Origin: RFSX01 sp964591455
GTDB taxonomy: Bacteria > Bacteroidota > Bacteroidia > Chitinophagales > Saprospiraceae
NCBI GenBank assembly: GCA_964591455.1
Contig: CAZQDZ010000023.1
Span: 4,720 to 68,719 of the forward strand
DNA length: 64,000 nucleotides
Reading direction: 5' to 3'
Below are positions 1 to 9,148 of this stretch, one piece after another. The notes under the pieces are model-generated. The model ran no database searches, had not been told where the DNA came from, and saw nothing but the letters and a program-made list of their open reading frames with translations. Numbering within the stretch: the first letter of the stretch is position 1; the number at the start of each line of letters is the position of its first letter. The translations under genes were made by a program, and so were the position numbers.

Positions 1-1863
1 TTGGTTATAGGCAAAGAAGCTACTGGTGCCAAATCCCGCTTGCCTATTTGAGCCGGAAGCGAAGACATTGCTTTCCCTTTTAGAGAATGGATCTTTGCTA
101 GTAGCAGGTTCTTGAACCGCATTATTGGTTATTGCTTCTGTTGCTAGTTCTTTTAGTTCTTCATCTGATAATCGACTTACCTTTAATAGACTATCCTGAT
201 GTGCTACTATTTCTATATTTCTAGCTATCCCCGTTAAGTTCTCAGAAAGTCTTTTCACCTGTCTCCGTCTGTCATCTGTGAGCGCCATATGTTTTAGTAC
301 CTCATCGTAATTCTTCTTTGCTTTGGCATAATATCCCTGTGCAAAGAGTAGCTCTGCCAATTTGTAATAAGCTTCATGCTTGACATTCTTATTACCGCCT
401 GAAGAAGCCAGCGCTTCATTGAAATCAGCAATAGCACCATCTACATCCCCAGATGCTAATTTCATTTCTCCCCGAGTAAAATATATTTGATCACCATAGT
501 TAACATTCTTTCTATCCACAGACATCTTATCCAGTCTAGCCAAAGCCTTACCCATCGTCGTTTGTCCTGTTTTATAGGAAAGTTTTAGTTCATTAAGTTC
601 AGCATTGAACTTCATCTCATATTCAGGACTAAACTTTTTGGCTCTTTTATATTCTGTATATGCCAGTGCAGTATTATCCTGATACTCATATATCTGACCT
701 TTGATGAATGCGTATCTTGCTTTCAAGCTTTTGTCCTTTTCCACATCTATTGCCTGATCCAGTTCTACGAGTGCATTATCGAACTCACCTAACTTCATAT
801 GCATATGTGCTTTGACTGCTGGTAGCTTATCTGATAGGTCTTCATCCAAATATGCTGTCGTTTCCAATCTCTCTACTATGTTTCTCGCAGATGAGAATCT
901 CTCGGTCTCTAGATAAGTCCTTGCCAGCCAATAAAGTCCTGTGTAGAAGGCCGTTCTATTCTTAAAGACTCCGCCTTCCCCTTGCGGTCTATTTAACTTT
1001 GCTTGTTCCTCTTCTTCCTTCTTTCTAAGTTTCTCCTTTTCCTTCTCATATCTTTCCTTCTCCTTCTGGGCTTCATTAGCTGCTTCTTCTACTGCTTTTT
1101 TAGCTTCTCTTTCTTCCTTCGTCATGCTATCAGTAGGAATCTCCGTTTGCTTAGCCAACTCTGCCTTTTCTTTTTCCTGCGCTGCGTTTCTCTCCTCTCT
1201 TGTCTTATATTTTTTCTTCTTCTTCTTTTTGCCTCTTCTTGATCGCTCTTCTCTCAACTTTTTCTCTGCTTCCTTTGCTTTCTCTTCTGCTTTACGTTTT
1301 TCATCTCTTTCTTTCTCAGCTTCCTTTCTTTCTTTATCTTTTTCCTTTCTAGCGGCGTCTCTTTCCTTTTTTACCTCCTTAGCAGATTTCCTTTTCAGCT
1401 TAGCTTTAGAGTATTCTCTTCCATATGGATTCAGTGGATCGAACTCCTCTTCAAAAAACTGAAATGTTTCCTCCGCAGAAGCATAATCTTGTTTTAGATA
1501 TTGTGCCTTACCCATTAAGACATAGCAATCATCCACATAATTACCTGCATCATGGATAGTGGCTACAGTAATAACCTTCTCTATTGCCTTATCCATTTGG
1601 GGTGCTATGGCTGTCGGGTTATCATATTCTACTGAAGCGTAGACTGGTAATATCTTATTGTAATTATTCTCCACTATACCATCCAATTCCTGCTCAGTCA
1701 CTGTCATGATCTCTTTCGCATTGAAATAGCCATTGTACTTAGAAGTGGTATTATGATAGAATTTCTTAAATCCCTTAACCTCGTCCTTAGATCTTGTTGT
1801 AGAACAACTGATACATAAAGAAAGAGTAATAATTATGCTTAGAAATTGTATTGCTTTCTTCAA
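1..1863 (-). CDS. sprE: SprE/PorW-type T9SS TPR lipoprotein (3' end outside window)
   Basis: The frame opens at a TTG (1863-1861) and runs off the window edge, so the C-terminus is missing. It starts with a lipoprotein signal (KKAIQFLS, then lipobox LCISC) followed by FYHNTTSKYNGYFNAKE, the hallmark of the SprE/PorW family, a large TPR lipoprotein needed for type IX secretion and gliding. Residues about 180-310 are a highly charged Lys/Glu/Arg stretch, followed by TPR-like helices such as a GEFDNALVELDQAI segment. No in-frame ATG lies between the upstream stop and this TTG, and only the TTG start gives a complete signal peptide. gldD and gldE at 39.6-41.6 kb and T9SS-tagged cargo elsewhere fit a working T9SS. 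Family assignment is confident; the start is probable. Confidence 0.88.
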   Translation of the reverse strand, partial: MKKAIQFLSIIITLSLCISCSTTRSKDEVKGFKKFYHNTTSKYNGYFNAKEIMTVTEQELDGIVENNYNKILPVYASVEYDNPTAIAPQMDKAIEKVITVATIHDAGNYVDDCYVLMGKAQYLKQDYASAEETFQFFEEEFDPLNPYGREYSKAKLKRKSAKEVKKERDAARKEKDKERKEAEKERDEKRKAEEKAKEAEKKLREERSRRGKKKKKKKYKTREERNAAQEKEKAELAKQTEIPTDSMTKEEREAKKAVEEAANEAQKEKERYEKEKEKLRKKEEEEQAKLNRPQGEGGVFKNRTAFYTGLYWLARTYLETERFSSARNIVERLETTAYLDEDLSDKLPAVKAHMHMKLGEFDNALVELDQAIDVEKDKSLKARYAFIKGQIYEYQDNTALAYTEYKRAKKFSPEYEMKFNAELNELKLSYKTGQTTMGKALARLDKMSVDRKNVNYGDQIYFTRGEMKLASGDVDGAIADFNEALASSGGNKNVKHEAYYKLAELLFAQGYYAKAKKNYDEVLKHMALTDDRRRQVKRLSENLTGIARNIEIVAHQDSLLKVSRLSDEELKELATEAITNNAVQEPATSKDPFSKRESNVFASGSNRQAGFGTSSFFAYNQ

Positions 1864-2221
1864 AATATTAAACTCGTCAAATGATGAATATGTACTATGC
1901 TTGGAGCATTCATACTGTATGATATAATGTACTGATAACAAACGATTTATCAGTCTCCTATATTATATCTGGTGTAGAGGATCCTCCAGGATTATAAACG
2001 TCCTCGTTGGTTAAATCTTGTACAAAGAAAATGCAAATTTGGAAGGGATGTCGCAACGATCCATCAAGAGGCTTGACTGTAATATATAAACAACTCATAA
2101 TCAGTAGTGTATAAATGCGTTTTTATGTAATGAAATTATATTGATGCAGTTATAGCAGCTTTATCACGAAGGTTTTAGCTTTGTGCCAAATTTTCACACT
2201 TCTGATACCTGAGAATTCTTA
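1864..2221. other. Divergent intergenic region, no gene seen
   Basis: This 358-bp AT-rich spacer separates the leftward sprE from the rightward M23 peptidase gene and must hold both promoters. A TAGCTTTG box at 2176-2183 matches the Bacteroidota -7 motif upstream of the peptidase, but I see no TTTG box at the right distance. No repeat, RNA or ORF is convincing. Confidence 0.4.
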
Positions 2222-3016
2222 ATGGCGGACTTAACAGAAAAACATAGTAATAACCGCTCGGACAAGTACCGAATTGTCGTCTACGATGATGATACGCTAG
2301 CGGAAATCCGTACAACAAAGGTGACGAAGTCGGGAATAGTCCTTGGCATCATTCTATTTTTTCTGACCTCTAGTCTTTTGACTGCCTTGCTCATATCATT
2401 TACACCATTAAGGTATCTGGTACCCGGCTATGCTGATATAACCAATAATAGAACCTATGTGGAAATCAACACGAAACTCCAATCGTTGGAAGATGAGCTT
2501 AATGCTCAAAGAGTCTACACCAATGGGCTAAAAAATATGCTCAATCCTTCAGGGACAAAAATATCCGATTTAGCTGGTCTCGAGGAAGCTAGTGGTGGCA
2601 AGATGGGTGCTCAGCCATCTGCGCTAGACATCGCTCTGGATCACTATTATTTTTATAGTCCGCTGAATGGCACTGTAAGTTCTTCTTTTGACAATGAAAG
2701 AAAGCACTTTGGGGTAGACATTGTCTCCAAAAAAGATAGCCCCATTAAAAGTGTTCTGGATGGTGTGGTTATCAATGCAGACTGGTCAGCAAATACGGGT
2801 AATACTATAAGTGTTCAGCATGACAATGATTTGATTTCAGTGTATAAGCATAATTCCAAATTATTAAAGAATATTGGCGAAAAGGTATCTGGTGGTGAAG
2901 CGATAGCAATTATTGGCAATACAGGACTACACAGCAGTGGGCCTCATGTACATTTTGAGTTATGGCACAAAGGAGAACCAGTAAATCCATTAACATATAT
3001 AGATTTAGAAAAATAA
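2222..3016 (+). CDS. Membrane-anchored M23 family metallopeptidase
   Basis: A 264-residue protein with a cytoplasmic N-tail, one transmembrane helix (about 38-60), a short predicted coiled coil (about 78-103) and a C-terminal LytM/M23 domain (about 150-262). The zinc ligands of the lysostaphin fold are all present: H162 and D166 in HFGVD and H244 in PHVHFELW, with the catalytic H242. It is therefore expected to be an active peptidoglycan endopeptidase rather than a degenerate EnvC-like activator. It faces the periplasm and probably acts in cell wall remodelling. The HAD gene begins 12 bp downstream on the same strand, suggesting co-transcription. Confidence 0.88.
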   Translation: MADLTEKHSNNRSDKYRIVVYDDDTLAEIRTTKVTKSGIVLGIILFFLTSSLLTALLISFTPLRYLVPGYADITNNRTYVEINTKLQSLEDELNAQRVYTNGLKNMLNPSGTKISDLAGLEEASGGKMGAQPSALDIALDHYYFYSPLNGTVSSSFDNERKHFGVDIVSKKDSPIKSVLDGVVINADWSANTGNTISVQHDNDLISVYKHNSKLLKNIGEKVSGGEAIAIIGNTGLHSSGPHVHFELWHKGEPVNPLTYIDLEK

Positions 3017-3028
3017 ATCCGGTTTTAT

Positions 3029-3451
3029 ATGGACAAGCAACTTAATGAACTGAAGGATAAAAATGGCAATGCATTAAGCCCAATATTATCAGATGACACA
3101 AAAAACTATCTCATAGATATAGATGGGACTATTTGTGATGACATCCCTAATGAACAGCCAGAAAGAATGATAACGGCTGAGGTATACCCGGATGCGCTAG
3201 AAATTCTCAATAAGTGGTATGACGAAGGTCACATTATTACCTTTTTTACTTCGAGAACAGAAGCACACAGGGAGGTGACTGAAGCTTGGTTAAGTAAACA
3301 TGGTTTTAAATATCACGGCATGTTGATGGGCAAACCACGTGGCGGCAACTATCATTGGATAGATAATCATCTTGTGAAAGCAACACGGTTCAAAGGTAAA
3401 TTTACAGACCTGATTATGGCTCAGAAAAACATTGAAGTTTTTAAGGATTAA
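3029..3451 (+). CDS. HAD-superfamily phosphatase-like protein
   Basis: A small (140 aa) HAD protein. Motif I is DIDGT (nucleophile D30, acid/base D32), motif II is TSR near residue 75, a lysine follows in MGKPRGG, and motif IV is the short WIDNH. The acidic motifs are in order, so a phosphatase is likely; without a large cap domain it resembles small phosphatases annotated around sugar-phosphate metabolism. The substrate cannot be inferred. It sits 12 bp after the M23 gene in an apparent two-gene unit and converges with the SDR gene, whose stop lies 3 bp away. Confidence 0.75.
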   Translation: MDKQLNELKDKNGNALSPILSDDTKNYLIDIDGTICDDIPNEQPERMITAEVYPDALEILNKWYDEGHIITFFTSRTEAHREVTEAWLSKHGFKYHGMLMGKPRGGNYHWIDNHLVKATRFKGKFTDLIMAQKNIEVFKD

Positions 3452-3454
3452 AAG

Positions 3455-4366
3455 CTACACTTTCCTTGATAGAATATCTCGAATAGCCACCTCGGGATCC
3501 GTGTAAAGGAATCGATAGCCTTGATGATTAAGTTTTGTCGGTTCTACTCTCATGCTGTCTGTCAGCATCTGGGTCATCTCACCGAGCATCAGCTTCAGTG
3601 CCAGACTAGGTACAGGGACAGACAGACCAAAGCCTGCTTTCGCTTTTTTCATGGCATGGACTAAGGTCTTTATCGTTACTGGCTGAGGTGCTGTGGCATT
3701 ATACGTACCTGTATAGGATTTATCTATAATGCACTGTGCTATAATCTCGCAGATATCATCGATATGTACCCAGCTATAATAAGCTGAACCATTGCCAAAA
3801 TATCCATATACACCAAATGTGGCTGGCTTAAGCATTTCTTTTAATGCGCCTCCGTGGGTAGATAATACAATGCCTATTCTTAGTAGTACTTCACGGTCAA
3901 AGTGGGTGAATATTTGCTGATGGGCTTTCTCCCACTTATCAGTTACTTCTGCAAGAAATCCAGTACCAGCGTCATCCGTTTCCGTTCGCACTTTGTCTTT
4001 ATGATGTCCATAATATCCTATGGCAGATGCGCCGATATACAGTGGTAATTTGTCCAGAGATGACATGGCATCTTTCAGCGTCAGTATACTATCTATCCTA
4101 CTGCTCAGCAATTCTTCTTTGCGCGACTTCGTCCACCGTTTATCAGCGATACCTGCCCCTGCCATATTAATAACAACAGACACATTCTCCCAAGCCGTTA
4201 TATCCATAGTACGAGACTCCGTATCCCAGGTGAAGTATTTAATGCGATCAGTACTTTTTCTTTTGGACCTAGATAAGACATGGAACTGATAATTATCTGG
4301 TAGGTACTCCGTGAGCCGTGTGCCTATAAGTCCAGAACCTCCTGCTATAAGAATGGTATTATGCAT
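3455..4366 (-). CDS. TIGR01777-type NAD(P)-dependent epimerase (SDR39U1-like)
   Basis: 303 aa with an N-terminal Rossmann motif GGSGLIG (residues 9-15) and the SDR signature region IGASAIGYYG, where Tyr is the catalytic residue. The C-terminus (PSLALKLMLGEMTQML, then the LNHQGYRF region) is characteristic of the YfcH/SDR39U1 family. It is a soluble cytoplasmic nucleotide-sugar-epimerase-like oxidoreductase whose substrate is unknown in any organism to my knowledge. Full length for the family. Confidence 0.88.
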   Translation of the reverse strand: MHNTILIAGGSGLIGTRLTEYLPDNYQFHVLSRSKRKSTDRIKYFTWDTESRTMDITAWENVSVVINMAGAGIADKRWTKSRKEELLSSRIDSILTLKDAMSSLDKLPLYIGASAIGYYGHHKDKVRTETDDAGTGFLAEVTDKWEKAHQQIFTHFDREVLLRIGIVLSTHGGALKEMLKPATFGVYGYFGNGSAYYSWVHIDDICEIIAQCIIDKSYTGTYNATAPQPVTIKTLVHAMKKAKAGFGLSVPVPSLALKLMLGEMTQMLTDSMRVEPTKLNHQGYRFLYTDPEVAIRDILSRKV

Positions 4367-4465
4367 ACTGATTAAATGGGAATGAGGGTTGAAGGTTCAT
4401 TGATTTACCGATAAGCCTTTTGACGTATAGGAACAGGTGGATAAGTTCGTGTCCAGCGGCCACCA

Positions 4466-4933
4466 CTATAAATCATAACCAATCTCTGGTGACAGCAATT
4501 TTTTACTCTTCGAAAAGTTACCTGTACCAAAAGCTATCTCTTTGCCATCTTCATCATATAAAGTAGATTCCGCTACAAATATATTATTTGACTTAAACCT
4601 TAATTTTCCAATTGCTGTTATTTTGCCACTACTAACTGGTCTGAGTATATTGGTACTAAAAGATGTCGTTAATAAAAAAACGTCTGTCACAATTGAATGT
4701 GCCGCAAAATATGATGAATCATCTAATAACTTGAAATATACAGACCCATGTATTGCACCTAAAGCGTGAAAGTACTTATCCGAAATGTCTATTGAAATTG
4801 TGGCTTTTTCATGTTCTATCTCACATTTAGTCGTTTCGTAAAAGGATGCATTTACCTTTGCCTTCGCATACATATTTAGAAGCTTCAAAAAATGCTGTTT
4901 ATTCATATATTTAATTTGATATGTCTTTGCCAC
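4466..4933 (-). CDS. PaaI-like hotdog thioesterase
   Basis: 155 aa from the first ATG; the second Met (MNKQHFLK, residue 11) is a plausible alternative start. The core has the hotdog-fold motif HGSVYFKLLDDSSYFAAHS, equivalent to the HGG..L.D motif of PaaI thioesterases, followed by beta strands such as TSFSTNILRPVSSGKITA. It probably hydrolyses acyl-CoA thioesters in the cytoplasm. No metabolic partner is adjacent: neighbours are an SDR protein and a GNAT acetyltransferase on the same strand. Confidence 0.75.
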   Translation of the reverse strand: MAKTYQIKYMNKQHFLKLLNMYAKAKVNASFYETTKCEIEHEKATISIDISDKYFHALGAIHGSVYFKLLDDSSYFAAHSIVTDVFLLTTSFSTNILRPVSSGKITAIGKLRFKSNNIFVAESTLYDEDGKEIAFGTGNFSKSKKLLSPEIGYDL

Positions 4934-5005
4934 AGTGATTTACCGTATTCCCACACCTGACATGTTTTCACATTGTAGCATTGTTTTAAAACACAATTAT
5001 ACAAA

Positions 5006-5419
5006 CTATAAATCCAGCATATAGAATGAATCACATCCTGAATGTCCAGTATTACCTTGACATTTCTCCAATCGTCTAAAACCAAATTTTTGATAAAGCT
5101 GTGCTGCTGCTTCCATCCTTTCCACTGTTTCCAGATAGCATTGGGTGTACCCAAACTTTCTCGCATCTTCTAGTAATAAAGCAAGTACTTCTCTACCATA
5201 TCCTTTGCCCCTGATTTCTGGATAGTAATACATCTTCTTTAGTTCACAAGTATTCTCTGCGCCACCTTGTAGAGGGGCTACCCCTGCCCCACCGTAGATT
5301 TTATCTTGATACGCCAGCACATAATATCTCGAACGCTTGCTCTGATAGTTAGTATACATGTCCTCGACTTCAGGATCTTGAATAGAATATCCATCCCCTA
5401 CACAATTGTAGGCTGACAT
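5006..5419 (-). CDS. GNAT-family N-acetyltransferase, start unresolved
   Basis: The first in-frame ATG (5419) gives 137 aa containing the acetyl-CoA binding loop (YPEIRGKGYGREVL, an R-x-x-G-x-G/A type motif) and the C-terminal YQKFGFRRLE strand. The same frame stays open upstream to about 5520 and encodes typical GNAT N-terminal sequence (IKITIRDIKPEDN, then SQLIRQVM), yet has no ATG, GTG or TTG there. A short ATG frame starting at 5565 enters the same region one frame off. The real start is therefore either non-standard or was lost through a frameshift in an A-run near 5515. N-acetyltransferase function is likely; the substrate is unknown. Confidence 0.72.
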   Translation of the reverse strand: MSAYNCVGDGYSIQDPEVEDMYTNYQSKRSRYYVLAYQDKIYGGAGVAPLQGGAENTCELKKMYYYPEIRGKGYGREVLALLLEDARKFGYTQCYLETVERMEAAAQLYQKFGFRRLEKCQGNTGHSGCDSFYMLDL

Positions 5420-5519
5420 AACTTGTCTGATGAGTTGACTGACTTGTGGATTATCCTCAGGTTTTATGTCTCTGATGGTAATCTTAATGTCTTGAGGATT
5501 AATTCCTAATTTATTTTTG

Positions 5520-6152
5520 ATATTGGTTTATCGTATTGTGAGTTACTAAGATATGAATTTGTCATAAATAGATGTTTTATTTGAAAATAATCTCTCTAAA
5601 TTGAACATTGTTAACAATACATTTTTCGCTTTTTTCATTGATAAAAAAGCTAACAAAAAATCTAGTCAAATCAAATGCATGGCACTATGCCGCTCCCACC
5701 ACCCACTATGATTTGACAGTTGCTCGGCTCTGGTTTACCACATGGTCAATTGTACAGCTTTTTTATAAATGAAATATCAGAAATTAGCATAAATGGCATC
5801 GCACCATGGATGTATATCTTGACTATTACAATAAGAAGTATCTTACTATCAGATCAGAAATTTTTCTATATTAAAGTAACCAACTTTGAACAACAACTAT
5901 AGATAATCAAACTATCTATTATGCATTGTTAGAAACTGACAGCAATTAAGTAAACGAATTACAAAAGGAGGTTATTTATAGTTGAGAATAGAAAAATAAT
6001 GTTTAGATATTTATTAAGTCACTTTGTGCTCTTCTTTACCTCAAATAAAGTAGTAGATTTAACTGTTGGATATTTTTTCTTTAGATTTTTATTATAACAG
6101 AGAGCGGCGTTGGAATAACAACTTTCAAGCAATAGAAATATAAATAATATAA
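5520..6152. other. Intergenic region with hairpin-rich repeat debris
   Basis: About 630 bp with no convincing gene; a 60-codon frame at 5720-5902 looks random. Positions about 5632-5712 match, in reverse orientation, the right part of the repeat at 7862-7990: both carry AGCTTTTTTATCAATGAAAA on one strand, a CTAG next to it, and a CACTATGC segment. GTCAAATC and GATTTGAC form an inverted repeat around 5664-5714. The rest is AT-rich and unremarkable. Confidence 0.5.
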
Positions 6153-6842
6153 ATGAAATATTGGTTCTTACTACTTAACCTTTTTCTTTTAAATGACACT
6201 TTGTTGAGTCAATCTATATCAGAAGACTCCATTCAATTTAGTAGCGAAAATGTAATATCGGAGGTTAAGCTAATTATAAATAAATTAGACTACGCTAAAA
6301 AGCTTAAAGAAGAGTGCATTAATGAATTAATTTCTATCATTGAGGATGAAGATATAAATAGAGCCTCTAAAGAATTAGCAACTCAAAAACTTGCTGAGTC
6401 AAGAGATTTTAGAGCCGCAGACTATATAATAAAGAATCATGCTTGGATGAACTATTTTGACCTCAGTCAATTTAAGTCAAATGAAGAATTTATGGAATTT
6501 AACCAAATTGGGTTTGGGTTCCAGAAAACTGGATTATTTAAGTTGATTCAGATGTACACCGAATATAATGGTAATCAACCTAGTGGAAGGTTGAATGAGC
6601 ATGATTGGTGGTATCTCTTTCCTTTGTTTATTGAATACTTTGATGATATGACTGAAGAAAGTTTGAGTCCTTCAGCAAATTATTATTTGATTAAAACCTT
6701 TATGATTAAAAGCATATTCGAAAGTTATAATGAACCTTGGCTACTTACAGATTTTATGTACGCAAACATGAGTAATAAAGAATCAGTTTTTGCAAAGGCA
6801 ATAAAACAATCATTTGATTCCCAAAAAAAACAACAGAAATGA
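6153..6842 (+). CDS. Secreted hypothetical protein
   Basis: 229 aa with a good N-terminal signal peptide (MKYWFLLLNLFLLNDTLLSQ), then a mostly helical, Asn/Glu/Lys-rich body containing an EHDWWYLFPLFIEYFDD segment. I recognise no family. Base composition is more AT-rich than the neighbouring core genes, and it lies between repeat patches with no operon partner, so it may be a recent acquisition. Coding is supported by length, signal peptide and normal codon use. Confidence 0.55.
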   Translation: MKYWFLLLNLFLLNDTLLSQSISEDSIQFSSENVISEVKLIINKLDYAKKLKEECINELISIIEDEDINRASKELATQKLAESRDFRAADYIIKNHAWMNYFDLSQFKSNEEFMEFNQIGFGFQKTGLFKLIQMYTEYNGNQPSGRLNEHDWWYLFPLFIEYFDDMTEESLSPSANYYLIKTFMIKSIFESYNEPWLLTDFMYANMSNKESVFAKAIKQSFDSQKKQQK

Positions 6843-6925
6843 TAAAAATTCAAAAATGTTTAGCATTCTGTTTAGTCTATTTTTTATGGTAATAAAATAA
6901 AAAGATAATTCGAGGCTGACTAACT

Positions 6926-7153
6926 ATGAGTCGGCTATTATGCAATCTTATGATACGACATTCACCAATACTAATAATTATCATTTTTACTCAATTAAGA
7001 ATGGTCTCTTATTCACAGAATATTGTTGTTAACGGAGATATAGAAAATCCAAATAGATGTTTTCCAAGCCATTGGGAGGCATCAGATATTCCTGGATGGT
7101 GCAAATATAAGGTCCAACGGTTCAGGGTACAAAGGTGCAACGGAGCGAATTAA
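6926..7153 (+). pseudogene. Truncated secreted protein fragment
   Basis: A short frame with a hydrophobic leader ending ...VSYSQ, followed by NIVVNGDIENPNRCFPSHWE and IPGW. This resembles the start of the large secreted proteins of Bacteroidota that begin NLVxNGDFE...P..W. After about 60 codons the homology stops and the frame runs into repeat sequence at about 7110-7153. Interpreted as the 5' remnant of a longer gene whose 3' part was replaced by the repeat block. Which leader Met was used is unclear. Confidence 0.45.
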
Positions 7154-7740
7154 AATCCTGTTCATCCCATAATCCTAAAAATCCTAATCCAGACAAAAGG
7201 CATGAGTGGGTAGGTCATCCCTCCCCTCCTCAATTGATGTTGAGGTTCCTTCTCTTGAAAGCATGGTTTTGATGAATCAGAAATAATCAGTCACCTTAAC
7301 GAGAACGGAGAACTCTCCGCGCCGCTTCGCTATAGTCGAGTTGAAAAAATTGTGGAAAAGAAAGACTTCAACCAAATAGGAGACAACGCTTCTAGGTGCA
7401 GTGTATAACGGAAAAATTAAATAATCCTGTTCATCCCATAATCCTAAAAATCCTGTTCAGACAAAAGGCATGAGTGGGCAGGACTTCCCATTCGACCTCA
7501 GCTGATGTTGAGGTTCCTTCTCTTGAAGCAAGATTTTGATGAATCAGAAATAATCAGTCACCTTAACGAGAACGGAGAACTCTCCGCACCGCTTCGCTAT
7601 AGTCGAGTTGAAAAAATTGTGGAAAAGAAAGACTTCAACCAAATAGGAGACAACGCTTCTAGGTGCAGTGTATAACGGAAAAATTAAAAAATCCTGTTCA
7701 TCCCATAATCCTAATTCAGACAAAAGCATGAGTGGCAGCT
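7154..7740. repeat. Tandem 269/267-bp repeat, 2.2 copies
   Basis: Units begin AATCCTGTTCATCCCATAAT at 7154, 7423 and 7690 (the third is partial). Each unit has the GTTCATCCCATAATCC head, a segment ending TTTGATGAATCAGAAATAAT CAGTCACC, a short GGAG/CTCC hairpin, and a shared tail ending GTGTATAACGG. The two full copies are nearly identical apart from small changes near the start, so the duplication is recent. The CAGTCACC end and GGTTCCTTC segment match the hairpin-cassette family described at 59-61 kb, in reverse orientation. No coding function. Confidence 0.85.
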
Positions 7741-8204
7741 CTTCCTTTTCAACCTCAATTTGATTCCTTCACTTGAAAGTGGCAAGGCGGTAAAGGGTAG
7801 CATGACGTCGAGCCTGACGACCGAAAGTGGGTGTGGGATGACTGAATGTTTCTGATTCATCAGAATCAAAGTAAGTAAACCTTGCTTTGAAGTGAAGGAA
7901 CCTCTACATAAGTAGAGGATGGGATGCATAGTGAAGTGCATTCGGTCGTCTAGATTTTTTGCTAGCTTTTTTATCAATGAAAAAAGCGGAAGAAATAATG
8001 CTAACAAAGCTCAATGAATCTTCTTAGCGCTGGGGGCCTAAAAACAAAAAAGCAAGCTCTTAGTATAAATGGCTTAACACGACAAGCACATAGGGTCGAG
8101 ACTAAAATTACTAAAAGTCTCGGCCAACGATAGTTCATGTTTCGAGAACACCAATCGCAATTGGCTATTTCTAAATCTTAGAAATAAAAATTCGATAGAA
8201 TAGG
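7741..8204. repeat. Hairpin-rich repeat patch
   Basis: Outer inverted repeat GATTCCTTCACTT (about 7760) and AAGTGAAGGAACC (about 7890). Inside lies GGGATGACTGAATG followed by TTCTGATTCATCAGAA, the same order seen in cassettes at 59.1-59.7 kb. A CCTCTACATAAGTAGAGG hairpin follows, then a segment shared with 5632-5712. Further hairpins at 8130-8190 (CCAATCGCAATTGG; TTTCTAAATCTTAGAAA) have the same modular style. ORFs on both strands here are by-products of the repeat. Confidence 0.6.
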
Positions 8205-8267
8205 ATGTATCCATTCCACTGCGTTTCAGTCTACATGGAAAAAGAAGTGATGAGTGCTTTCTATGAC

Positions 8268-8669
8268 TTACTCATTATAGACCCAAGTCAAAGGCAATGG
8301 CACTTTCATGCGTCTCTTATAGTCATACGGTACGATGTGTTGGTGAGACACGGCGACGATACGATCTTGGGTGACACTATACACCTTTGCTTCCAGCACA
8401 ATCCGATCATCCAGAATTTCTGAACGATCTATGCCTACAAGGACGGTATCTGGAAACGATACAGGTCTTATATACTTGATTTCTTGCCAGGCTAGAACAG
8501 GGCCGATATCTTCTTTCTGAGTATATCGTCCATTATTAAGGTCTAGGAAATAGGAAATTCTGGCGCTTTCAGTCCATTTCAAATAGACCACATTATTCAC
8601 ATGTAAGCCAGCGTCCATATCTCGCCATTGGACCTCAATTTTCTTCACTATTCTATAATCATCCAACAA
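8268..8669 (-). CDS. Acyl-CoA thioesterase, 4HBT/FadM-like hotdog
   Basis: 133 aa, the usual length for single-domain hotdog thioesterases. The N-terminal motif VQWRDMDAGLHVNNVVYLKW corresponds to the R-x-x-D-x-D-x-x-G-H-V-N-N signature, with D17 as the likely catalytic aspartate. It probably hydrolyses medium- or long-chain acyl-CoAs in the cytoplasm. It stands alone, between the repeat patch and the divergent hibernation factor gene. Confidence 0.85.
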   Translation of the reverse strand: MLDDYRIVKKIEVQWRDMDAGLHVNNVVYLKWTESARISYFLDLNNGRYTQKEDIGPVLAWQEIKYIRPVSFPDTVLVGIDRSEILDDRIVLEAKVYSVTQDRIVAVSHQHIVPYDYKRRMKVPLPLTWVYNE

Positions 8670-8841
8670 AACTTATATGTTTTTGGTTAATAGCTTAAAT
8701 ATATAGCAATAATGACAATTGTAGAGTTGGATTAGAAATAGATGTTGCCTTTGACCTAAAATTAAAATAACTTGGGTTAGACTTAGGGTAAGAAGTTACC
8801 TGACATACCTTTTAGAATTAGTAAACTAAATAGTATAAATA

Positions 8842-9138
8842 ATGGATATCAAAGTAGAAAGAAATGTAACAGAAGGGAAAAATTATTTTGAAACGTACGC
8901 CAGAGAAAATCTCCAAAAGTACTTTTCACATTATCCATTTATCGAATCCATAAAAGTCTTTTTTAGAGGGAGTAAGCACCCTTCCAAGAAGATTAAGCTC
9001 CAAGCCCGTATGAAGGGAAAGGATGTCTTTGTGGAAGCTTCAGGCGCTCGTCATGATTTGGCGATTGATGCCGCAGGAGACAAACTTCGTCATCAGTTAG
9101 AGAAGCACAAATCCAAGCTCTATAGAAGAGCTAACTAA
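8842..9138 (+). CDS. hpf: Ribosome hibernation promoting factor (short HPF/RaiA)
   Basis: 98 aa, the length of short HPF/YfiA proteins. It has the beta-alpha-beta pattern with a basic ribosome-binding face (KKIKLQARMKGKDVFVEASG, then HDLAIDAAGDKLRHQLEKHK), where the ...AIDxAxDKLxxQLxKxK segment is diagnostic. It binds the small-subunit decoding region during slow growth. It ends 10 bp before the convergent DUF1835 gene. Confidence 0.85.
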   Translation: MDIKVERNVTEGKNYFETYARENLQKYFSHYPFIESIKVFFRGSKHPSKKIKLQARMKGKDVFVEASGARHDLAIDAAGDKLRHQLEKHKSKLYRRAN

Positions 9139-9148
9139 ATTATCTACT

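Noticed and set aside
1003..1462. Rightward Phe/Ser/Leu-rich ORFs
   Set aside because: Antisense of the Lys/Glu-rich segment of sprE.
5720..5902. 60-codon ORF downstream of the GNAT gene
   Set aside because: Lies in repeat debris, no homology-like features, no signal peptide and odd composition.
5935..6120. Integron attC-like site (GTTRRRY/RYYYAAC pattern)
   Set aside because: Only loose matches, with no inverted core pairs at the right distances and no integrase in the window.
7544..8007. Two leftward ORFs in the repeat patch
   Set aside because: They lie wholly within tandem and hairpin repeats, and their translations follow the repeats.
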